Shown: positions 1 to 7,185, counted from the stretch's first letter. The stretch is 13,515 nucleotides of DNA from Irpex lacteus (GCA_001986395.2 MQVO02000242.1:1-13515), one strand, 5' to 3'. A program made the numbers and translations. Notes: a model not told the origin generated them from the sequence alone.

Positions 1-5
1 TTAAT

Positions 6-30
6 CCTTTTTGTATTATTATTAAAAAGG
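6..30. repeat. CCTTTTT...AAAAAGG hairpin
   Basis: CCTTTTT (6-12) pairs perfectly with AAAAAGG (24-30) around an 11-base AT loop, followed by a G run. It belongs to a dispersed family of similar hairpins in this window (1237-1261, 5744-5768, about 5876-5896). Confidence 0.5.
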
Positions 31-173
31 GGGGGTTTTACCTTAAATTTTGAGTTGAATGGTGGGTTGCAGCAAGAAATAATAAGGGGGTAAACAAATT
101 TATCTCAACTTAGATTGTTCCATTTTGTTCCATTCTTAAAAGAGATTATTAGAATAAGTTTTTGTTATTATTT

Positions 174-267
174 AAACCAAAAAACTAGGGTCGCGGTAGA
201 AATAATCCCCAAAAAACTAGTTAGAATTATTTATAATACCTAGTTTTTGGGGATGTTTTTTGGGGGA
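174..267. repeat. 94 bp dispersed repeat with hairpin, copy 1
   Basis: This is nearly identical to 8082-8179. The repeat starts AAACC(C)AAAAAACTAGGG, includes GTCGCGGTAG, and has a strong hairpin at 207-252 in which CCCCAAAAA(A)CTAG pairs with CTAGTTTTTGGGG. The four differences between the copies that I can see are all one-base length differences in homopolymers. A shorter relative holding only the hairpin lies at 1971-2016. It resembles the dispersed hairpin elements known from fungal mitochondrial genomes, but I do not recognise this one. Confidence 0.85.
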
Positions 268-1236
268 TGGAAGGAGGGTAGTGACTATTAAAATAAACTA
301 ACTGACCTTTGACAAAGTACACTTAGAGTAAAGAAAGTTTATTTTAATTATATTTAATCAACTACAATTCAAATATTATAAAGTAATTAAATAATATACT
401 TTTGTATCAATCTTAAAATAATGCTTAAAATAATATTTTATTAGATTAAAGATTAGTAATCATGGGGTTACTCCCTTAAGGACTAAGATTGTACTGTCTA
501 TTGTAAGAGATAGATTAAATTTATTTAAAGTTACTTAGTTAATACTTTATTTTGGGGACCCTCTACTTAAAATAAAATTAAATAAATTATAATATAGGGA
601 GACCCAAATTAAAATAAAATAACTGTGTGTTTATAAAATAATGTGTAGTATCATCTTAGTGAGTAAAACACTCATCTATCAATTAATTAAAGATAAAATA
701 GTAATTAGAGTGATAAATTAATTTAATAGTATATTAAATTAATTATTTAAACTCTACCTAATTAAATAATTATTATTAGAAAAAGAATAGAGTATCTCTA
801 CCAATAATAAATTATCATACAGGGTACAGATTGGTTCAGTCAACTATCATTAATCTTCTTTATTAGCAATATTGATATAATAGGATGGTAGTGTTAAAAA
901 CTAAAAATAAAAAATAAATTATTAAACATTTCCATTAATCCACCCCAAATAAAATGAGTAAAGTTAAAGAATAAAAAGAAATAAATTTAGAATATCTATA
1001 TTCTTTAATCTAATAAGAATAAATAAATAAAGGAGTGATTATAAAATAGTGAGTAATTCTAATTGAACGGTAGTTAACTCTCTAAATAAATAATAGAGAA
1101 TACTATTTATATTATTAAATAAAGAAATAACTCTGATTAACTAAGTAATTAATTAATTAAATAAAAAGTAATCATTCCATTGTTCCATTTAATATAATAT
1201 ATTTCTACCCTCATCCACTTACAGTGAATGCTCCCC

Positions 1237-1261
1237 CCTTTTTTTTATATTAAAAAAAAGG
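1237..1261. repeat. CCTTTTTTTT...AAAAAAAAGG hairpin
   Basis: A CC plus eight T arm (1237-1246) pairs with eight A plus GG (1252-1261) around a five-base ATATT loop. It is a perfect 10 bp stem and a member of the same dispersed hairpin family as 6-30 and 5744-5768. Confidence 0.55.
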
Positions 1262-1419
1262 ATAAAGGGAGTTGGAGGGGTACCCTCCAATATCTTATTA
1301 ATTAATTATTCCTTTAAAGTGATTGTATCTAAGAGAGTAAAAATTTAATTATTTAATTTGAACTCTTACAATCATTAGTAATATGCAAAGTTAAAGAATA
1401 TAAAGATAATAAATACCTT

Positions 1420-1630
1420 TGAACTATAGCAGGATTAGGAAGTTGGACTGGATGGATTACTTCTTATGAATATTAAAAAGCAATAGAACTTGGATATAAA
1501 TTCGAAATTCTCAGAGGGTATAAATTTGATAGATAAAATATATTTAAAGAGTATATTGAAAGATTATATTCATTAAGATTAGAATATAGTAAAGATAACC
1601 CTATGAATTTAATTGCTAAACTATTAATTC
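1420..1630 (+). pseudogene. dpo: fragment of family B DNA polymerase (third dpo copy)
   Basis: The plus-strand frame from 1423 matches the stretch of dpo between the palm's first aspartate motif and motif B. It reads TIAGLGSWTGWITSYEY, later GYKFEIL, later NLIAKLL, where copies 1 and 2 read TIAGVGSWTGWVSS / TIAGLGTWTGWISSYEY and NLVAKLL. It has two in-frame TAA stops, at 1474 and 1534, and about 70 codons survive of a protein of roughly 970 residues. It is closer to copy 2 but differs from both, so it comes from a third source, and it lies on the opposite strand. The 3' end runs into an inverted partial copy of itself (see 1607-1648). It cannot encode a working enzyme. Confidence 0.88.
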
Positions 1631-1648
1631 ATAATTTAGCAACTAAAT
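1607..1648. repeat. fold-back junction at the end of the dpo fragment
   Basis: The arm at 1607-1620 (ATTTAATTGCTAAA, the codons for the NLVAKLL-like motif) is followed at 1632-1648 by TAATTTAGCAACTAAAT. That is the reverse complement of the same codons, and it matches copies 1 and 2 as they appear on the plus strand (AATTTAGCAACTAAAT). The arms match at 13 of 14 bases, but the second arm carries the GTT valine codon of the other copies rather than the ATT of its neighbour. The homology then ends. Confidence 0.6.
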
Positions 1649-1754
1649 CAGACCCCCAACAAACCTTACAACCAGTAAGATTGTTGCGTAGTTTTAATCG
1701 CAGGTCAAACCCTGCCTTCATTTGGAGTCAAACTAAATAGTAGCTGTTTAAATT

Positions 1755-1834
1755 ACAACAGTGGGGGAGGGCAAGCGCCTTCAGAGAGCATGTACGCACC
1801 TCTCGGTTGCGTGAAAATCCGCAACTTGGCCCAA
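1755..1834. other. GC-rich block of unknown origin
   Basis: By my count 46 of 80 bases are G or C, against a very AT-rich background. It contains a perfect 6 bp hairpin (GTTGCG, eight-base loop, CGCAAC near 1804-1823) and a GAGAG/CTCTC pairing just before it. I tested it as a tRNA, as a group I or II intron core and as rRNA and could not place it. A plus-strand reading stays open from here through the antisense of trnD, but shows no familiar protein. Together with 1650-1754, which has a T-arm-like hairpin (GCAGG...CCTGC near 1699), this is the least mitochondrial-looking DNA in the window. Confidence 0.45.
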
Positions 1835-1874
1835 ATATAATAAAAAGGAAACAGGTTGAAAAGGGAGAGATATA

Positions 1875-1947
1875 CGAGCCCTTCCAGATTCGAACTGGGA
1901 CCTCCCCGATTGACAATCGGGTACTCTACCTATTAAGCTAAGGGCCC
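1875..1947 (-). tRNA. trnD: tRNA-Asp (GUC)
   Basis: On the minus strand a full 73-nt cloverleaf folds. The acceptor GGGCCCT pairs with AGGGCTC (one G-U), with discriminator G. The anticodon stem CCCGA/TCGGG encloses loop TTGTCAA, giving anticodon GTC (Asp). The T-arm has loop TTCGAAT with four good pairs and one C-A mismatch. No CCA is encoded. It looks functional. Confidence 0.93.
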
Positions 1948-1970
1948 TATTTTAATTTTACTAGCCCACC

Positions 1971-2016
1971 CCCAAAAAAACTAGTTAGAATTTATTCTAA
2001 TTCCTAGTTTTTTGGG
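1971..2016. repeat. hairpin-only relative of the 94 bp repeat
   Basis: CCCAAAAAAACTAG (1971-1984) pairs with CTAGTTTTTTGGG (2004-2016). The inner part TTAGAA...TTCTAA extends the stem, although its sequence differs from that of the 94 bp copies. The stem is conserved while the loop side has changed, and the flanking GGGTCGCGG part is absent. Confidence 0.65.
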
Positions 2017-2220
2017 ATTCATATCAAATAAAATAAAAAGGTAACTGATGATATTTGTCTTTATTATACTGAGACTATTGGTACTACAACTCTCCCTTCC
2101 TCTCTCTATTCTTTTATCTTCTAATTTTATTTTAATTTGATTCATTAATTAGATTTCTATCATTTTATTTTTAATTTATTTTAGAATACTGTTCTATTTA
2201 TTTAATTTCATGGCTATTCC

Positions 2221-2331
2221 ATGGGGTTTATTAATATTTTATATATCAGGGGTTTATTAATATTTAGTTTTATGGGCTTTATTTTTAGTATTATTAGTTA
2301 TATGGGGTTTATTTAGTATTATTATATTATC
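2221..2331. repeat. four imperfect ATGGGGTTTATT repeats downstream of dpo copy 1
   Basis: Units starting near 2221, 2248, 2272 and 2302 share (A/T)(T/A)GGGG(T)TTTATT followed by an AT-rich tail; the spacing is 24-30 bases. The array ends just before the dpo stop codon, so on the coding strand it lies directly 3' of the gene. A similar array sits at the same place beside dpo copy 2 (10541-10600). The rest of 1948-2340 holds only AT-rich DNA and the hairpin at 1971. Confidence 0.6.
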
Positions 2332-2340
2332 ATCTGTTAA

Positions 2341-4491
2341 TTAAATATCATCTCTAACATTAATCTTAACAGTATAATCAGAAGTTACCTGAACATTATC
2401 AGGATGTATTCCTTTTTCTAAATCATTATAATTAAATGGAACAGATGTTGTTAATACATCACAGATAGTTAAACCTTTTAATGTATGTCTTTTATAAACA
2501 GGTAATCTCTTATTAGAAGTTGCTCTTAGCTGGTAAATAGTCGACATAAGTTGAATATTTCCACCGAACATATCCTTACTCCATTTTACCTGTTTATATT
2601 TTAATACGGAGTCTCTTACTAATAATGACTCAAGATCATCCACTGTAACATTTTTAACAGCATCCTTAGTTAATCCTTTAACTTTAATGATAGTTTCTCC
2701 CTCAGTAGTAATTAATCCATACACTTTAGGAGCTAAGAATACACCTCTTTTTATTGTACACTCTAATTTTACTTGACCTAATTTGTTACCAACAGAAGCA
2801 TCAGAAAGAGGTTTATTCACAATTATACTATCAGTATCTGAGTAATATAATTTTACACCATCGATATTCTTAAACTGTGACATATAACTTCTGGCACCTG
2901 CAGTAATTGTAGATGCAATAGCAATATTAACGTCTAACCCATGGTATACATCTTCTTTCTGATTAAATTTATAACATTTTCTATTGTCTTGCATGATATA
3001 GTGATTACCTACTTTAATTAAATCTTGTACAGACTCACCATAACATTCCAAAAGAATTTGTAATAATTCCATTTGCGATGAATCTCTTTGGTCATACAGT
3101 TTAACTTCTGTAGCTTCGGGTTTCATTCCGAATTTACCATAAAGACTATTCATCAATAATTTAGCAACTAAATTTAGTGGGTTTGTTTTATTATAAGTTA
3201 GTCTTATTTGGTATAATCTGTGAACATATTCCTTAAAGATTACAGCCTTTTTAAATTTATAACCTCTAATAATATTAAATGTGTATCCTAAATCAAGACA
3301 AGTCTCCATTTCCTTAGAGCTAACCCATCCTGTCCAACTACCTACACCTGCAATTGTTCTTACACCATCAGCAGTTTTGATTCTTCTTTGAAGGATAGGA
3401 TGCTCTATATCATCCGGGCATGTAATTTCACAATAGAAGAAACCATATGCCTCAGGATCCACAGTAGTAATATCACCTTCAAATGCAATAGGTTTACCTA
3501 TAGGCATTTCCAAGGTAGACATTACAAATGGATATAGAGAATTAACATCATAATAATATAGTTGTTCTCTATTATAATGATGTAGATTTTTACTAAACCC
3601 TTTATGATTATTATACACATCCACTGCACCACCAGTATAAGACTCTCTAATATCCCATTCCACTTTACCAAGCATTTGATATAGTGTATCCTTAGGCATA
3701 AAATTAGCTTTAAAAATTTTCATTGCTAGTGAAGGTAAAGTGTAAGAAGAATGTACATTTAATTTAAATTCACCGAATATTAATTCATTAAATTTAGTTA
3801 TCACTTCATGCAGAGATTTACAATCAATATTACAATATTTTATAGCTTCAACCTTAAAACTCCATAATTTATTTCCATGTTTATGAAAGATCATTGTATA
3901 TTCATCTTGTGTTAATCCAGGGAATAATTCATAACCAGGAAATTTACCTATATAATGAATGTCACTTAGTAAAAATGGAAAAAATGTTTTAACAGTAGGC
4001 ACTTTGAATGCACCACATAATTTACTAAGTGACATAGGTAATAATAAGAATGAATCTTTAAAGATTAAATTTACTTTATTTTTAGGGTTATTAGGGTCTT
4101 GATATTTAAATTCAATACCCATTAACTTACCATTAAATATTAGTGGTTTAACAGTAGCACCCTCATAACTTATTAAGTATTTAAGTAATAATATTCCATC
4201 AAAACCTGAAAAGTTATGAGCGTATACATATTTTACACCTTTAAATTGTAATAATTGTTTAATAAAGTTATTAAACATAGCTGATTGTGCTTCCTCTGTC
4301 AATTCAGTTGCATAAGATTTAATATACTGTCCATTGATATATCCACAAATTAAATAAGGATTATGATTTCCATTAATATTAACTGTTTCAATATCTATGG
4401 TACAGAATATATTATTATTATCTATTTTTCCATCAACTTTAACAGCTTTAAATGGTTTGGCATTTAATTCTTTTTCCTTAACTAAAACCAC
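2341..4491 (-). CDS. dpo: family B DNA polymerase, catalytic part (dpo copy 1)
   Basis: A protein-primed family B polymerase of the fungal linear mitochondrial plasmid type, which would replicate a linear element from a terminal protein inside mitochondria. This 716-residue frame holds the whole catalytic part. The exonuclease has Exo I DIE (33-35), Exo II with N93 and D98 (YAHNFSGFDG), and Exo III YCNID (219-223). YTGG follows at 285-288. The palm has DVNSLYP (315-321), motif B K444...N448SLYG, motif C YSDTDS (550-555) and KVY (589-591). Nothing essential is missing. The first codon of the listed span is GTG, and the frame stays open upstream to 4545, so the true start is further upstream. 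Homology to dpo copy 2 shows that the N-terminal domain is the separate frame 4571-5263, now cut off by two frameshifts. The catalytic module is certain; whether it is expressed is not. Confidence 0.95.
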   Translation of the reverse strand: MVLVKEKELNAKPFKAVKVDGKIDNNNIFCTIDIETVNINGNHNPYLICGYINGQYIKSYATELTEEAQSAMFNNFIKQLLQFKGVKYVYAHNFSGFDGILLLKYLISYEGATVKPLIFNGKLMGIEFKYQDPNNPKNKVNLIFKDSFLLLPMSLSKLCGAFKVPTVKTFFPFLLSDIHYIGKFPGYELFPGLTQDEYTMIFHKHGNKLWSFKVEAIKYCNIDCKSLHEVITKFNELIFGEFKLNVHSSYTLPSLAMKIFKANFMPKDTLYQMLGKVEWDIRESYTGGAVDVYNNHKGFSKNLHHYNREQLYYYDVNSLYPFVMSTLEMPIGKPIAFEGDITTVDPEAYGFFYCEITCPDDIEHPILQRRIKTADGVRTIAGVGSWTGWVSSKEMETCLDLGYTFNIIRGYKFKKAVIFKEYVHRLYQIRLTYNKTNPLNLVAKLLMNSLYGKFGMKPEATEVKLYDQRDSSQMELLQILLECYGESVQDLIKVGNHYIMQDNRKCYKFNQKEDVYHGLDVNIAIASTITAGARSYMSQFKNIDGVKLYYSDTDSIIVNKPLSDASVGNKLGQVKLECTIKRGVFLAPKVYGLITTEGETIIKVKGLTKDAVKNVTVDDLESLLVRDSVLKYKQVKWSKDMFGGNIQLMSTIYQLRATSNKRLPVYKRHTLKGLTICDVLTTSVPFNYNDLEKGIHPDNVQVTSDYTVKINVRDDI

Positions 4492-4538
4492 TCCATCTTT
4501 GTAGTAGATATTATCTTTATTAATAACTCTTTTTACTA

Positions 4539-4607
4539 CACACCATTATCCATATGATAATCATTAAATTTTAAATCAATAGGTGCTTGATAATGCACAC
4601 TAGTAGA
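4539..4607 (-). pseudogene. dpo: linker of dpo copy 1 in a third reading frame
   Basis: Between the N-terminal frame and the catalytic frame the homologous linker is found in the remaining frame: VHYQAPIDLKF here against VYYLAPFDLKY in copy 2. It runs from about 4607 to a TAG at 4536-4538. The catalytic frame takes over near 4545, reading VVKRVINKDNIYYKDGVVL. One shift is therefore needed near 4600 and a second near 4545, only about 60 bases apart. This is direct evidence that 4571-5263 and 2341-4491 derive from one gene. Confidence 0.8.
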
Positions 4608-5263
4608 TTTTCATCTTGATTTATAAGAATTGATTTATCACCATTAATAATAGCATAACTAGTGTGATCTGGTTGCTCAGATTTTAAAAAAACTTTCCCG
4701 TATTCTTCAGGAATAATAGTTAATGGTATATTCATATTATTATAACTATACTTAATTACAGTATATTCCTGTTGATTTAATAAAGCTCTTTCATCATCTG
4801 CTAGACCATCTCTAACTATATAATGAAATGAAATATTAATAATAGCAGTATCCTTATAATTATCATTAAGAATACCTAGTCTACTTATTAAAAAGTTGAT
4901 GAATAATTCTTTATCACCATAATTTACTTTTCTCATTTCTGCTAGTGTTCTATGTTCTTTATTAATGAACTGAACTTTACATAATAGAAGTAAATGATGG
5001 TTATTCTGAATTGTTGAAGTGAAAACATCATTCCAAAATGAATTAATTGAAGATGTAAGAGTAGTAGCATTTATTGTACTACTTATTGGAAGATTGTATA
5101 ATCTTTGTTTAATCATGTTATTTATATATTTAATTGGTAAGTACTCAAACTTCAGGCCCCCATGCCTCCTTGTCATATTACTTAACACCCATACTGATCC
5201 CACCACACTTAACCGTGGTTCTTCAGGAGTTCTGAGTATAATATCTAGATTTATATGTGCCAA
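4571..5263 (-). pseudogene. dpo: N-terminal domain of dpo copy 1, frame-separated
   Basis: A 230-codon frame, of which about 215 residues align with the N-terminal part of dpo copy 2. Shared blocks include LLLLCKVQF / LLILCKVQF and EEYGKVFL / ADYGTILM, and YNNMNIPLTI / YNNMQLPLSM. In linear-plasmid polymerases the region before the exonuclease often carries or includes the terminal-protein function; that role here is an inference. The last residues (from about LLVCIIKHLLI) are out-of-frame readthrough, since the homologous linker continues in another frame. There is no ATG in frame: the first usable codon is TTG at 5261-5263, and an ATG-ATG pair at 5268-5273 after AAAGGAAT is in a different frame. 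A third shift near the start, or a non-ATG start, is therefore possible. Confidence 0.8.
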
Positions 5264-5326
5264 TTTTCATCATATTCCTTTTATTATATAAATAAATTTT
5301 TATCTAATAAATTTAAAAAATATAAT

Positions 5327-5343
5327 ATCAGATTTGAACTGAT
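5327..5343 (-). other. tRNA T-arm-like hairpin
   Basis: On the minus strand ATCAG, loop TTCAAAT, CTGAT makes a textbook T-arm. I find no matching acceptor, D or anticodon arms around it, so at most it is the relic of a tRNA 3' half. Confidence 0.25.
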
Positions 5344-5532
5344 ACCATAATAATAAATTTTTCTAATTAATTTTTAATAATTAATTTAGTAGTTATTCTT
5401 TTTATTCAGTTAGCTAGATAAAGTTATTCTTGTTTGCTATGCGGGGGGAGGCCTATTATTATAATATATATTTTTTTTAACAATTAAAGATCTAGAGTTT
5501 CCTTTGAATAATTATTAATAGAAGATTTGATT

Positions 5533-5682
5533 TTAAGGATTATAGCTTATCCTACTAGTGTTAGGTGTTTTTTCTTTAATTAACATATACACTTTTCTCC
5601 ACTTAATATAATTTACATGCTTACTAGATAGTATATTATACTTATCTAAGTACCCTATCACCTTTCTAGCAGAACCAAAACA
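5533..5682 (-). pseudogene. C-terminal remnant of a LAGLIDADG homing endonuclease (probable)
   Basis: A 49-codon minus-strand frame with no start codon, bounded by stops. It reads GSARKVIGYLDKYNILSSKH, then VNYIKWRKVYMLIKEK. This is the pattern of the second-repeat C-terminus of fungal mitochondrial LAGLIDADG endonucleases: a valine/isoleucine-rich helix, YLDKYPLLSSK-like turn, Y.KW..VY.LI..K helix. The usual next block (HLT..GL..I) is missing, and no LAGLIDADG motif or intron core is visible nearby. It is therefore a stranded tail of an intron-encoded endonuclease. It sits between dpo copy 1 and the membrane frames, and suggests a recombination joint there. The remainder of 5274-5908 holds hairpins, a short G-rich run near 5443-5453 and otherwise nothing recognisable. 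Confidence 0.6.
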
Positions 5683-5743
5683 TTAAATATACATTCATCT
5701 TTATTTATTTCTTTAGATTAATTAATTTTTATTATATCTTTAT

Positions 5744-5768
5744 CCTTTTTTTTTATATAAAAAAAGGG
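5744..5768. repeat. CCTTTTTTTTT...AAAAAAAGGG hairpin
   Basis: A CC plus T-run arm pairs with an A-run plus GGG arm around ATAT. A close relative with loop AATT lies at about 5876-5896, just downstream of the stop codon at 5909 on the coding strand. These stems follow the membrane gene run and could act as RNA processing or 3'-end structures; that is only inferred from position. Confidence 0.5.
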
Positions 5769-5908
5769 AAGTAGTAAAATTAAATATTGTCCTTTAGTAA
5801 AAAATTGGGGTAGGGATAGGACAGGGGGTTATAATAAATTTTTATCCTCATCTAATAATCATACATAATTCCTTATCCTTTTTTTAATTAAAAAGGGGGT
5901 AAGGACAA

Positions 5909-6304
5909 TTAATAAATTAATAATAGGAAAAGAACTAAATAAACAAAAATTAAGGCATATATTATTATAAATCTAAGATAATAATCTATTATAGTACTTT
6001 TTGCTGGTATTTTGCTTAATTTTTGTATGCCGGTTAACCAAGATAAAATAAATTGAGGTAAGTATATTGGCATACTTATTTTCCCTTTAGAGAACTGAAT
6101 AAAAAAGTAAATGGTAAGCATGTAATAAATAATCACAAAAAGAATAAGAATAGAACCAAAGATAAAATATATTTTTAATAATTTGTAATAAAAAGGATTT
6201 GCTAATAGTATACCTATGAAGTTAAATCCGCCATAGTTATTAACTATGGCCATTAATACTAATGAAAAAGTAATTGTAAAGAATGATTTGAAATAAACCT
6301 GCAT
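5909..6304 (-). CDS. unknown multi-pass membrane protein, 131 aa
   Basis: I do not recognise this protein. It starts at a real ATG (6302-6304) and ends with TAA. Three or four hydrophobic segments are visible: about residues 7-22, 40-70 (LLKIYFIFGSILILFVIIYY and on), a weaker one around 85-92, and a C-terminal one of about 108-131 (FIIIYALIFVYLVLFLLL). The loop at 72-105 carries lysines and SKIPAKSTIIDYY. It begins 8 bases after the end of the previous frame on the same strand (6313), so the two could be cotranscribed. It could be an inner-membrane protein of a plasmid or virus-like element. It is not a recognisable respiratory subunit. Confidence 0.55.
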   Translation of the reverse strand: MQVYFKSFFTITFSLVLMAIVNNYGGFNFIGILLANPFYYKLLKIYFIFGSILILFVIIYYMLTIYFFIQFSKGKISMPIYLPQFILSWLTGIQKLSKIPAKSTIIDYYLRFIIIYALIFVYLVLFLLLIY

Positions 6305-6312
6305 ATTTCAAA

Positions 6313-6567
6313 TTAAGATACTATACAAATTACAATAAATGCAAAATAGATAATAGTTACCATAAACATAGTTCTCTTCATGTGTTCAACTACCATTTCT
6401 CTATCTGTACTTAACATTTTACTTATGGCATAAATAGCAGAAATTTCTTCTTTGAAGAATGAAGGTATGTATTTAGGTAAAATAGGCTCTATATTAGATT
6501 TCTTAAATCTATCCAAAACAACAAAAAGAATACAAAGTATAATAAGATTAGACTTAAAGCGATAAAG
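6313..6567 (-). CDS. unknown membrane protein fragment, possibly 3' part of a larger gene
   Basis: The frame is open from 6567 to a TAA at 6313 (84 codons) but has no ATG near its start; TTG at 6514-6516 gives a 67-residue version. A hydrophobic helix precedes it (SNLIILCILFVVL), followed by DRFKKSNIEPIL, an acidic/basic middle (FFKEEISAIYAISKM, STDREMVVEHMKRT) and a second hydrophobic helix at the C-terminus (MFMVTIIYFAFIVICIV). The next frame upstream (6599-7015) ends only about 30 bases earlier and is also hydrophobic. A reading in another frame (DKNIIYFKLFNFIALSLIL) bridges the gap. I think these pieces may be one frameshifted membrane gene. Confidence 0.45.
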   Translation of the reverse strand, partial: LYRFKSNLIILCILFVVLDRFKKSNIEPILPKYIPSFFKEEISAIYAISKMLSTDREMVVEHMKRTMFMVTIIYFAFIVICIVS

Positions 6568-6598
6568 TTAAATAATTTAAAGTAAATAATATTTTTAT

Positions 6599-7015
6599 CT
6601 ATAACAACTTTATACTTAAAATTGTATTAAAATTAAAATATATCAAAACAACTAGCACCAAAAATAATAAACCTTTTTTCCATATACTCCAATTTTTTAT
6701 TAGAGATAATAAAAATAATACTGATTTATGTGAATTATTTTGATCTGCATTATTAGCTATATCTATATTTACATTATACTTTTTAGGTATAATGTTAAAG
6801 CAGTTATATATTCCAAACATAAGAACTAATGTACCTGCTGTAGTAAATGCTAATCTACCATGAGTCATAATTCTCATTGCTTGTAATTTAGAGCTATCTT
6901 TTTTAAAATTATCTAAATTAAAATTTATTACCGCTATCATAACCTTTAACCAACCCTTTCCCAAAACATAAGACTCGTAAAACCGAAAAAAAGAATAAGG
7001 TCCATAGACGCCCAC
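6599..7015 (-). CDS. unknown membrane protein, 138 codons, start lost
   Basis: I do not recognise it. The first codon listed is GTG; the frame stays open upstream (SEQLPEVV before it) to a stop near 7046, so its natural start was probably further upstream in another frame. An aromatic N-terminal part (GPYSFFRFYESYVLGKGW) precedes one hydrophobic helix near residues 52-70 (RLAFTTAGTLVLMFGIYNCF). A polar Asn-rich loop (YNVNIDIANNADQNNSHKS) follows, then a C-terminal helix (KKGLLFLVLVVLIYFNFN). Two-membrane-span topology with a polar loop is the clear reading. It sits in the same-strand run upstream of dpo copy 1. Confidence 0.45.
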   Translation of the reverse strand: MGVYGPYSFFRFYESYVLGKGWLKVMIAVINFNLDNFKKDSSKLQAMRIMTHGRLAFTTAGTLVLMFGIYNCFNIIPKKYNVNIDIANNADQNNSHKSVLFLLSLIKNWSIWKKGLLFLVLVVLIYFNFNTILSIKLL

Positions 7016-7152
7016 TACTTCAGGTAATTGTTCTGAAAGTACGTTGTATTAAATCAGAAAGTTTATCCAAGTCCAATACCAATTTTTTGTCCCTCTGTGA
7101 TATCTATTAACTTACCAGGAGTTACAGATTTAGTTTGTATTGCATCAGACAT
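7016..7152 (-). pseudogene. N-terminal pieces of the 6599-7015 membrane gene
   Basis: From an ATG at 7150-7152 the minus strand reads MSDAIQTKSVTPGKLIDITE, then GQKIGIGLG and a stop. The continuation appears in a second frame as DKLSDLIQRTF, then in a third as SEQLPEVVGVYGPY, which runs into the 6599-7015 frame. Two shifts near 7066 and 7035 would link them. No one piece is recognisable, but the smooth handover between frames supports one ancestral gene starting at 7152. Confidence 0.45.
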
Positions 7153-7185
7153 AGGCGCATTATAACCAAAAATTAATTTTATCCT

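Larger units (their letters stand above)
1..1417. other. AT-rich intergenic region without a recognisable gene
   Basis: I see no gene here. The stretch is dominated by A/T runs and TTAAT/ATTAAT-like words, and the longest open readings on either strand are short and unlike any family I know. It contains one copy of the 94 bp hairpin repeat, two CCTTTTT/AAAAAGG hairpins and two occurrences of TGTTCCATTT (near 117 and 1179). A stretch at about 450-600 reads open on the plus strand with one stop, but shows no recognisable motif. It is most likely mitochondrial spacer or fully decayed inserted DNA. Confidence 0.6.

Noticed and set aside
450..600. Plus-strand reading with one stop, beginning near SNHGVTPLRTK
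   Set aside because: No motif or family resemblance, no start codon and very AT-rich after the first third; too weak to call a gene.
1650..1720. Possible tRNA with T-arm GCAGG/CCTGC near 1699
   Set aside because: The loop is one base short and no acceptor, D or anticodon arm fits on either strand.
1755..1834. Group II intron domain or group I intron core
   Set aside because: No domain V consensus, no P/Q/R/S core elements and no reverse transcriptase or endonuclease frame attached.
1728..1916. Minus-strand open frame of 62 codons
   Set aside because: It overlaps trnD and the GC-rich block, and has no protein character; it is a chance reading.
2221..2331. CRISPR-like array
   Set aside because: Units are irregular, very AT-rich and diverged, with no constant direct repeat and no cas genes; the setting is mitochondrial.
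5019..5291. Plus-strand open frame of 90 codons
   Set aside because: It is antisense to the N-terminal domain of dpo copy 1, whose homology to copy 2 fixes the coding strand.
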